Source: Flavobacteriales bacterium UBA5871 (GTDB lineage: Bacteria; Bacteroidota; Bacteroidia; Flavobacteriales_D; Crocinitomicaceae). From it: DNA of 6,472 bases. Location of the stretch: NCBI GenBank assembly GCA_002432085.1, contig DJFN01000230.1:6155-12626 (forward strand). The letters run 5' to 3'. Both the position numbers and the translations under genes were made by a program. Below, piece after piece: positions 1 to 5,231 of this stretch. Below the pieces are notes generated by a model, which did not search any database, had not been told where the DNA came from, and saw only the letters and a program-made list of their open reading frames with translations. How positions within the stretch are numbered: the first letter of the stretch is position 1; each line of letters starts with the position of its first letter.

Positions 1-2
1 AT

Positions 3-932
3 CCTGGGCATGCGAGCATTCCGGCGCTGACTACAGCAAAGAACAACGTTGCTACCTGGATCACAACTAATCTGGCTTCAGTGGATGATGATCTCACGGC
101 TGACCTCATTACGCTGAATGCAGCAACCGATCAGGCTACAGTATCGGCTGCTTTGGCAGACATCACAACGACTTTGGGCGCACCGGATATCGCTGCTAAG
201 ATCGCTACGCTGCAGGGTGCACAGATCGCCGCACTGATCACTGCTCTCGGGCCATTTTCCACAGCGACCACGACTACAACGCTTGATGCTGTCAAGATCA
301 GCAACAACGCGCTGTACAATCGCATCAAAACGTCGATCACCCAGATCCCGGTATTGCTTCCGCCAAGCTCATCCATCGCAGGTGTTTACGCCCGCACGGA
401 TGCCAACAACGGTGTTTGGAAGGCGCCGGCAAACACGAGCCTGAATTATGTGATCGGACCGAACTACAACATCTCGAACGATCTGCAGGGCGGTATGAAT
501 ATCGATACGCTTGCCGGAAAATCCATCAACGCGATTCGCGCTTTCACCGGCCGCGGTACCCTTGTCTGGGGCGCACGCACGCTGGCGGGCAACAACGCCG
601 AGTGGAAATACATCTCCGTTCGCCGCTTCTACAACATGGTGGAAGAATCCGTGAAGAAAGCAACCGAAGGATTCGTGTTCCAGGCTAACGACGCAAATAC
701 CTGGGTACAGGTGCGCGCGATGATCGAGAACTTCCTCATCCTTCAGTGGAAAGCGGGTGCGCTTGCAGGAGGTAAGCCGGAGCAGGCTTTCTACGTGAAA
801 GTAGGACTCGGCGTAACGATGACAGCTCAGGACGTACTGGATGGCAAGATGATCGTCGAGATCGGAATGGCGGTAGTAAGACCGGCCGAATTCATCGTAC
901 TGCGCTTCTCACATATGATGCAGCAGGCATAA
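3..932 (+). CDS. Contractile tail sheath protein, C-terminal part (5' end outside window)
   Basis: Outer sheath subunit whose contraction drives the inner tube out of the particle. The frame is open from the first complete codon at 3, so the GTG at 81 is an internal codon and not the start; 309 residues are visible. The first ~97 visible residues are Ala/Thr-rich (including TATTTTT at 261-281) and look like a variable, probably exposed domain. The conserved sheath core follows: LPPSSSIAGVYARTD, GVWKAPAN, then AFTGRGTLVWGARTL, WKYISVRRFYNMVEES, and a C-terminal domain ending RPAEFIVLRFSHMMQQA. This is the Phage_sheath_1C-type fold that interlocks neighbouring subunits and binds the tube. Known eCIS often carry two or three sheath paralogues (Afp2/3/4); which one this is cannot be told, though lying directly before a tube gene suggests the last. 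Family very sure, subtype unsure. Confidence 0.95.
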   Translation, partial: PGHASIPALTTAKNNVATWITTNLASVDDDLTADLITLNAATDQATVSAALADITTTLGAPDIAAKIATLQGAQIAALITALGPFSTATTTTTLDAVKISNNALYNRIKTSITQIPVLLPPSSSIAGVYARTDANNGVWKAPANTSLNYVIGPNYNISNDLQGGMNIDTLAGKSINAIRAFTGRGTLVWGARTLAGNNAEWKYISVRRFYNMVEESVKKATEGFVFQANDANTWVQVRAMIENFLILQWKAGALAGGKPEQAFYVKVGLGVTMTAQDVLDGKMIVEIGMAVVRPAEFIVLRFSHMMQQA

Positions 933-969
933 TCACTAATTATTCATTAACGACTTTAAAACAAGAATT
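933..969 (+). other. AT-rich intergenic gap before the main tube gene
   Basis: These 37 bases are the longest non-coding stretch in the window and are strongly AT-rich. They hold no GGAGG-like ribosome site before the ATG at 970 and no clear hairpin. An AT-rich, unstructured leader would suit strong translation of the tube protein, which is needed in many copies, in a host that does not rely on Shine-Dalgarno pairing. That role is inference. No convincing Bacteroidota promoter (TTTG / TAnnTTTG) was found here. Confidence 0.35.
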
Positions 970-1401
970 ATGGCAAACTATCCATTACCGAAGTTTCACT
1001 TTCAGGTAGAGTGGGGAGGAACGAAAATCGGTTTCACAGAAATCTCCGGGCTCGATTCAGAGCTGGAAGTAATCGAATACCGTCAGGGAGCAAGCCCTGA
1101 ATACAGCAAGATCAAAATGCCGGGACTGCGCAAGTATTCCAACATCACGCTCAAGCGTGGCATGTTCCAGGGCGATAACGAGTACTACGATTGGCTGAAC
1201 TCTGTTCAGATGAACACCATCGAGCGCCGCGATATCACGATCTCGCTGCTGAACCAGGATCACGAGCCGGTGGTCGTTTGGAAAGTACGTAACGCGTTCC
1301 CGACAAAGGTACAGTCGACCGATCTGAAAGCAGACGGTAACGAAGTAGCGATCGAGTCGATGGAACTGGTACACGAAGGTTTAACCATCCAAAACGACTG
1401 A
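970..1401 (+). CDS. Main inner tube protein (T4 gp19-like, Afp1/Pvc1 type)
   Basis: Forms the hexameric rings that stack into the rigid inner tube and are propelled through the target membrane on contraction. The 143 residues match the usual length of the phage T4 gp19-like tail tube family. Features seen: an N-terminal beta-strand with FHFQVEW (residues 9-15), the GFTEISGLDSELEVIEYRQG segment (21-40), LKRGM (61-65), and the C-terminal strand set VVVWKVRNAFPTKVQSTDLK (101-120) followed by AIESMELVHEGLTI (127-140). The ATG at 970 fits because homologous tube proteins begin just before this FxFxV strand. It sits 37 bases after the sheath gene and 2 bases before the tube paralogue. This copy is closer to the generic tube form than the next gene is, so it is probably the bulk tube subunit. 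The family is certain; the bulk role is inferred. Confidence 0.95.
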   Translation: MANYPLPKFHFQVEWGGTKIGFTEISGLDSELEVIEYRQGASPEYSKIKMPGLRKYSNITLKRGMFQGDNEYYDWLNSVQMNTIERRDITISLLNQDHEPVVVWKVRNAFPTKVQSTDLKADGNEVAIESMELVHEGLTIQND

Positions 1402-1403
1402 TC

Positions 1404-1868
1404 ATGATCAACTACTATCCGCCTCGTGGATTTCACTTTCACGTGCAGTTTCTCAACAAGCAGTTCGCAGTCATCGACTCGATGTTTCAATCGGTTGCGG
1501 GCCTTTCTGCCAGTGTTGAAATTACGGAAGTAGTTGAAGGAGGCGAAAACCGCTTCAGACACAAATTGCCCCAGAGCGTCAGGTTTCCGAACCTGGTGCT
1601 CAAGCGGGGCATGGTTCCCGACTCCGCACTGCTGCGTTGGTGCAACAATGCAATTGAAAATTTCGAATTCACTCCCATGGATATGGTGGTGATCCTGATG
1701 AACGATAAAGCCATGCCACTCAAGACATGGAACATCAAAGGAGCACTGCCGGTGAAATGCGAAGTGTCCGAATTCAATGCGGAAAGCAGCAACATCGTGA
1801 TCGAAACCATCGAGCTTACTTACAAATACTTCACCATCCCGACTGTCGAACAGCTGGGAGCAATTTAA
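1404..1868 (+). CDS. Second tube protein, diverged paralogue (Afp5 type, probable tube-baseplate adaptor)
   Basis: A 154-residue paralogue of the preceding tube protein. It aligns along its length: FHFHVQF (10-16) with FHFQVEW, an identical LKRGM (66-70), and a matching C-terminal half from TWNIKGALPVKCEVSEFNAE (108-127) to IVIETIELTYKYFTI (131-145). It differs in a longer PPRG N-terminus, the VVEGGENRFRHKLPQSV segment (43-59) and an extra tail IPTVEQLGAI. In AFP/PVC the gene between the sheath/tube genes and the small afp6 is Afp5, a tube-like ring joining the tube to the spike hub; position and divergence point to that role. The start follows the previous stop in the arrangement TGATCATG, so translation is probably coupled. 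Tube family sure; the adaptor role is inferred from gene order. Confidence 0.92.
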   Translation: MINYYPPRGFHFHVQFLNKQFAVIDSMFQSVAGLSASVEITEVVEGGENRFRHKLPQSVRFPNLVLKRGMVPDSALLRWCNNAIENFEFTPMDMVVILMNDKAMPLKTWNIKGALPVKCEVSEFNAESSNIVIETIELTYKYFTIPTVEQLGAI

Positions 1869-1874
1869 ACCATC

Positions 1875-2027
1875 ATGCCGATAGAAATCAAAGAACTGCA
1901 CGTGAGGATCCAGGTCAACGACGAACAACCGAAGACGGACCAGCGGCCTTCTCAATCGATGGATGAGCTGATGGGGGCCTGCGTGGATGAAGTGTGCGCA
2001 ATTATAAACGACAAAAAAGAACGATAA
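1875..2027 (+). CDS. Small conserved eCIS protein, Afp6 position, DUF5908-like
   Basis: A 50-residue reading frame starting MPIEIKELHVRIQVNDEQ and ending IINDKKER. It begins 6 bases after the second tube gene, and its stop overlaps the next ATG in TAATG. The opening (M-P-I-E-I-K-E-L then alternating hydrophobic residues) resembles what I recall of DUF5908, short proteins of Bacteroidota contractile injection loci. The predicted shape is one beta-hairpin-like start, a Gln/Pro/Ser-rich linker (about residues 17-28) and a C-terminal helix with two cysteines (C36, C41). AFP and PVC carry a similarly tiny gene (afp6/pvc6) in the same place, whose function is poorly known. A small hub or chaperone-like part is possible, but that is inference. 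Its tight fit between coupled genes supports it as a real gene despite its size. Confidence 0.8.
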   Translation: MPIEIKELHVRIQVNDEQPKTDQRPSQSMDELMGACVDEVCAIINDKKER

Positions 2028-2746
2028 TGGCTACAGGCGAACTCACCAAAATGACCATCACCGCGTATTCCGACCCGGAATTCAACGACCAGTCGAAAGA
2101 AGTGGCCAAGTACGTGGCAATGGTGAATCCTGAAAAGTACGTTCAGAGCTACAAGCTCGAATACGTCATCCCACCTGTCGTCAACGGAGGACAGCAGCCC
2201 AGTTATTATCAGTGGACCCCACCTTCCGATCTGGAATTCGAGTTCCTGTTCGATTCGACGGGAGTCTTTGACTCCACGAAAGGAGCGGATCTGAATGCCT
2301 TCGTCTCGAAAGGAGCGAACAAGGGCGTTCAGTCGGAAATCGACGAATTCCTGAAAGTGGTGTATATCTACGACGGAACCATTCACAAGCCGAATTACCT
2401 GAAAATCAACTGGGGAACTTTGTGCTTTACGTGTGTGCTGTCGGAGACGTCCATTGAATACAAGCTGTTCAATTCGGAGGGAAAGCCGATTCGCGCCGTG
2501 GCGAAGACCAAATTCAAGAGCTTCAAGGACAACAAGCTCATTTCGGCGGAGGAGAAAAAAAGCTCGCCCGATCTTACCCACGTTCGCGTGGTAGAAGAAG
2601 GCGATACGCTTCCACTGATGACCAAACGCATTTATGGCGATTCCAAGTACTACCTGGAAGTGGCGCGCGTGAACAAGCTCACCGCTTTCCGGAAACTGAC
2701 GGTTGGCCAGCGACTTATTTTTCCACCTATTCAAAAACCTGCATAG
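2027..2746 (+). CDS. LysM-domain baseplate hub protein (Afp7/Pvc7 type)
   Basis: Baseplate protein thought to sit between spike and tube, comparable to T4 gp53 and other LysM tail proteins. From the ATG at 2027 it has 239 residues. The N-terminal ~165 residues are a beta-rich domain including NPEKYVQSYKLEYV (34-47), DLEFEFLFDSTGVF (68-81), FLKVVYIYDGTIHKPNYLKI (108-127) and CVLSETSIEYKLFNSEGKPI (136-155). A charged linker (about 170-182) leads to a C-terminal LysM (about 184-235): HVRVVEEGDTLPLMTKRIYG, then YYLEVARVN, then LTVGQRLIFPP. Here LysM acts as a structural module rather than a wall-binding one (family knowledge). A GTG at 1994 in frame would add 11 basic residues but lies wholly inside the small upstream gene. 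The ATG in the TAATG overlap is the better start. Confidence 0.93.
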   Translation: MATGELTKMTITAYSDPEFNDQSKEVAKYVAMVNPEKYVQSYKLEYVIPPVVNGGQQPSYYQWTPPSDLEFEFLFDSTGVFDSTKGADLNAFVSKGANKGVQSEIDEFLKVVYIYDGTIHKPNYLKINWGTLCFTCVLSETSIEYKLFNSEGKPIRAVAKTKFKSFKDNKLISAEEKKSSPDLTHVRVVEEGDTLPLMTKRIYGDSKYYLEVARVNKLTAFRKLTVGQRLIFPPIQKPA

Positions 2747-4492
2747 ATGAACAACACGGGCCAAATACAAACAGCAAAGAACCCCGATCTGGTATCGATT
2801 CAGGTTCTGATCGACGATAAGGAAATTCCCGGAACTTTCCCGCTATTGGCGGTGCATATCCGGAAAGAGCTGAATCGAATCGCGACGGCCCGGCTGGCAT
2901 TCTTCGACGGATCATCGACCGATCAGAAATTCGTTCTGAGCAACAGCGAATTTTTTGTTCCCGGAAAAAAGATACAAATCAACCTGGGCTACCACTCCGA
3001 AACGGAAATGATCTTCAAGGGAATTATCATCCGGCATTCGGTCAAGGCGAAGAAAAACGGCATGTCGTTCAGCATCGAATGCAAGGACGAAGCCGTGAAA
3101 ATGACCGTTGGCCGAAAGTCGCGGTACTTCTACGACAGCACCGACAGCGATGTATTCAACGAGATGATCGACGAATACGGTTTCGAGAAAGACATTGAAT
3201 CAACCAGCTACCAGCACGAAAAACTGGTGCAGTACAATGCTTCCGACTGGGATTTCCTGGTCACAAGAGCACAGGCCAACGGACTGGTTTGCTTTACCGA
3301 CAACGGCAAAGTGATCATCGGGAAGCCGAATCCGGAGCAGGATCCGGTCGAAACCGTGGCTTATGGCATGTCCATCCTGGATTTCGACGCCGAGATCGAT
3401 GCACGCAGCCAGTTTTCCAAAGTCACGGCTTACAGCTGGAATCAGGCCGATCAGGAGATCAGCACGATCGAAGCGAACAATCCACCGGCGAAAACCAGCG
3501 GAAACCTCGACTCGAAAAAGCTGGCGGAAGTGATCGGACTCGCAGACCTCGAGCTGAAATACGGAGGAAACCTGAACGAAACGCAGGCGCAGGACTGGGC
3601 CAACTCCAAAATGCTGTTCCAGCAAATGGCAAAGGTCCGCGGACGCGTTCGTTTCCAGGGAATCGAAAAAGTAAAACCGGGAACGGTTCTGAAGCTGGAA
3701 GGCATCAGCGACCGGTTTGACGGAAACATTTTCGTCTCCGGCGTTCAGCACAGCGTTGTCGATGGCAACTGGACGGTCGATGCTCAATTCGGGCTGGACC
3801 CGACCTGGTTCTCGGAAACCTACGACATCAACGATGCGCCTGCTGCCGGATTAACACCGGCGGTGAAAGGATTGCAATACGGCGTTGTATCGCAGTTGCA
3901 GGACGATCCGCTGGGCGAATACCGCATCCTGGTGAAGCTGCCGATCGTGAACAGTACCGAGCAGGGAATATGGTGCAGAGTGGCAACACTCGACGCCGGT
4001 GAAAACCGCGGCTCGTTCTTCCTGCCGGAAATCGGTGACGAAGTACTGGTGGCGTTCATCAACGAAGATCCCAACAACGCGGTGGTCGTCGGAATGCTGA
4101 ACAGCAGCGCCAAGCCGGCGCCGTTGACTGCCGAAGACGCGAACAACATCAAAGGCTTCGTGACCCGTAGCGAGATGAAGTTCCTCTTCGACGACGAGAA
4201 GAAATCCGTGACGATCGAAACGCCGGCCGGTAAGAAGATCATCATCGACGAAGACGCGGGCGAGATCACCTTGCAGGATGAAAATTCCAACACGGTGAAG
4301 CTCAGCAGCGACGGAATTTCCCTTGAAAGCGGAAAAGACCTCGTGATGAAAGCCACGGGCGACGTAACGATCGAAGGCATGAACATCGAGATCACCGGTC
4401 AGGCAGAAGTGAAAGCTTCAGGAAGCGCCGGAACGGAAGTCAGCTCGAGCGCCACGACGACGATCAAAGGTTCAATCGTTCAAATCAACTGA
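2747..4492 (+). CDS. VgrG-like central spike protein (Afp8/Pvc8 type)
   Basis: Trimeric puncturing spike below the tube, equivalent to VgrG of type VI secretion and to T4 gp27-gp5. All 581 residues are present and the ATG directly follows the previous TAG. Residues ~15-355 form the gp27/GPD-like hub: PLLAVHIRKELNRIATARL (32-50), GYHSETEMIFKGII (81-94), YNASDWDFLVTRAQANGLVC (163-182), PGTVLKLEGISDRFDGN (311-327). Residues ~375-455 are the gp5 OB-fold: YGVVSQLQDDPLGEYRILVK (378-397), GIWCRVATLDAGENRGSFF (407-425), PEIGDEVLVAFINEDPNNAV (427-446). Residues ~470-581 show alternating strands (ITLQDENSNTVKLSSDGISL), a beta-prism needle ending GSIVQIN. No extra C-terminal effector domain is present, so it appears to be a plain spike. 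The next gene encodes its PAAR tip, in line with this role. Confidence 0.96.
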   Translation: MNNTGQIQTAKNPDLVSIQVLIDDKEIPGTFPLLAVHIRKELNRIATARLAFFDGSSTDQKFVLSNSEFFVPGKKIQINLGYHSETEMIFKGIIIRHSVKAKKNGMSFSIECKDEAVKMTVGRKSRYFYDSTDSDVFNEMIDEYGFEKDIESTSYQHEKLVQYNASDWDFLVTRAQANGLVCFTDNGKVIIGKPNPEQDPVETVAYGMSILDFDAEIDARSQFSKVTAYSWNQADQEISTIEANNPPAKTSGNLDSKKLAEVIGLADLELKYGGNLNETQAQDWANSKMLFQQMAKVRGRVRFQGIEKVKPGTVLKLEGISDRFDGNIFVSGVQHSVVDGNWTVDAQFGLDPTWFSETYDINDAPAAGLTPAVKGLQYGVVSQLQDDPLGEYRILVKLPIVNSTEQGIWCRVATLDAGENRGSFFLPEIGDEVLVAFINEDPNNAVVVGMLNSSAKPAPLTAEDANNIKGFVTRSEMKFLFDDEKKSVTIETPAGKKIIIDEDAGEITLQDENSNTVKLSSDGISLESGKDLVMKATGDVTIEGMNIEITGQAEVKASGSAGTEVSSSATTTIKGSIVQIN

Positions 4493-4494
4493 TC

Positions 4495-4785
4495 ATGGGA
4501 CAGCCGGCAGCACGCGTAACAGACATGCACGTTTGTCCCATGGTGACAGGGAATGTGCCACACGTCGGTGGTCCTGTACTACCGGCAGGCGAGCCCACGG
4601 TACTGATAGGCGGAATGCCTGCGGCGCGCATGGGTGACATGGCCGCTTGCTCGGGCCCTCCCGACACCATAACCGGCGGATCCGCCACCGTACTGATCGG
4701 TGGAAAACCGGCCGCCCGGATGACAGACACGACCGCACATGGCGGTACAATCGTCGCCGGTTTGGCGACAGTATTAATCGGATAA
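4495..4785 (+). CDS. PAAR-domain spike tip protein
   Basis: Small cone-shaped protein that caps and sharpens the VgrG-like spike, usually holding one zinc ion near the apex. In 96 residues the pattern G-x-P-A-A-R-x-x-D occurs three times (residues 2-10, 40-48, 70-78), and TVLIG occurs at 35-39, 65-69 and 92-96. This fits the pseudo-threefold fold of the family. Candidate zinc ligands are H12, H23, C52 and H82 (three His, one Cys, as in known PAAR proteins); C14 is a further candidate. There is no fused toxin domain, so it is the minimal form. It starts 2 bases after the spike stop in the arrangement TGATCATG, suggesting coupled translation with its binding partner. In AFP the PAAR gene (afp10) follows the gp25-like gene (afp9); here it precedes it. 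Confidence 0.96.
   Translation: MGQPAARVTDMHVCPMVTGNVPHVGGPVLPAGEPTVLIGGMPAARMGDMAACSGPPDTITGGSATVLIGGKPAARMTDTTAHGGTIVAGLATVLIG
4597..4785 (+). repeat. Internal coding repeat of the PAAR gene
   Basis: The segment encoding TVLIGGMPAARMGD (from 4597) is repeated 90 bases later as TVLIGGKPAARMTD (from 4687). A third, cut-short copy TVLIG (from 4768) ends the protein. The DNA copies differ mainly at third codon positions, so the repeat is kept by protein structure and not by recent duplication. It mirrors the pseudo-threefold cone of the PAAR fold. Confidence 0.7.
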
Positions 4786-4796
4786 TAACAAACGAC

Positions 4797-5231
4797 ATGG
4801 AATTAAACGAATCATTCTTGGGAACAGGCTGGAGTTTTCCGCCGAGTTTTGACAAAACCACCCGTTTTGTCCGGATGAGTTCGGACGAAAAAGACATTGC
4901 GGAGAGTCTGCAAGTGTTGCTGTCGACCAGGCAAGGCGAGCGAATCATGGTGCCGGGCTACGGCTGCTCGCTGGAAGAGCTCCTTTTCGAATCGATCAAC
5001 CTGACGCTTACCACACAGATCACCGATCTGATCCGAACGGCTATTCTCTACTACGAGCCGCGGATCGACCTGCTGGATGTGGTCCTCAACCAGGATTACA
5101 TTCTCGACGGGCGCATCGACATTCTGATCGAATACCGCATTCGGGCCACCAATTCACGACAGAACATGGTGTACCCATTCTACCGACTCGAAGGAAACGA
5201 TATTTCATACACTAAAACCGGAGCATTATGA
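4797..5231 (+). CDS. gp25-like baseplate wedge protein (Afp9/Pvc9 type)
   Basis: Baseplate wedge component of the gp25/TssE family, which nucleates sheath assembly and joins the sheath to the baseplate. From the ATG at 4797 it has 144 residues, the usual length. Family marks: GTGWSFPPSF near the N-terminus (9-18), a helix DEKDIAESLQVLLST (30-44), then RQGERIMVPGYGCSLEELLF (45-64) holding the G-E-R motif and the P-x-Y-G-C turn, the helix ITDLIRTAILYYEPRIDL with its E-P-R motif (75-92), and C-terminal strands DGRIDILIEYRIRATNSRQN (104-123). The open frame extends upstream to 4647, but that part lies inside the PAAR gene in another frame, so ATG 4797, 11 bases after the PAAR stop, is the likely start. 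Its end overlaps the next gene in ATGA, a typical coupling junction. Confidence 0.95.
   Translation: MELNESFLGTGWSFPPSFDKTTRFVRMSSDEKDIAESLQVLLSTRQGERIMVPGYGCSLEELLFESINLTLTTQITDLIRTAILYYEPRIDLLDVVLNQDYILDGRIDILIEYRIRATNSRQNMVYPFYRLEGNDISYTKTGAL

Noticed and set aside
81..83. GTG as the start of the sheath gene
   Set aside because: The frame is open upstream to the window edge, and a 283-residue sheath would lack the N-terminal domains of the family.
933..969. Promoter before the main tube gene
   Set aside because: The gap is AT-rich, but I could not place a convincing TTTG and TAnnTTTG pair at correct spacing, so a separate promoter cannot be supported.
1856..1860. GGGAG as a Shine-Dalgarno site for the small gene
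   Set aside because: It lies 14 bases before the ATG and inside the preceding coding sequence; no other gene here has such a site, so it is probably chance.
1260..1955. 231-codon open frame on the minus strand across the two tube genes
   Set aside because: It crosses several + strand gene boundaries, is rich in His/Phe/Asp as expected for an antisense read, and matches nothing known to me.
1994..2026. Upstream GTG start giving the LysM protein 11 more residues
   Set aside because: It lies wholly inside the small gene, adds a basic stretch that does not look like the family start, and the TAATG junction offers a natural ATG.
1952..2770. 272-codon open frame on the minus strand opposite the LysM gene
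   Set aside because: It is an antisense shadow of well-identified + strand genes. The peptide has no recognisable domain, and long antisense frames are common opposite coding DNA of this codon use.
4647..4796. N-terminal extension of the gp25-like protein
   Set aside because: The extension reads the PAAR gene in another frame and is Arg/His-rich nonsense; the ATG at 4797 gives the usual gp25 length.
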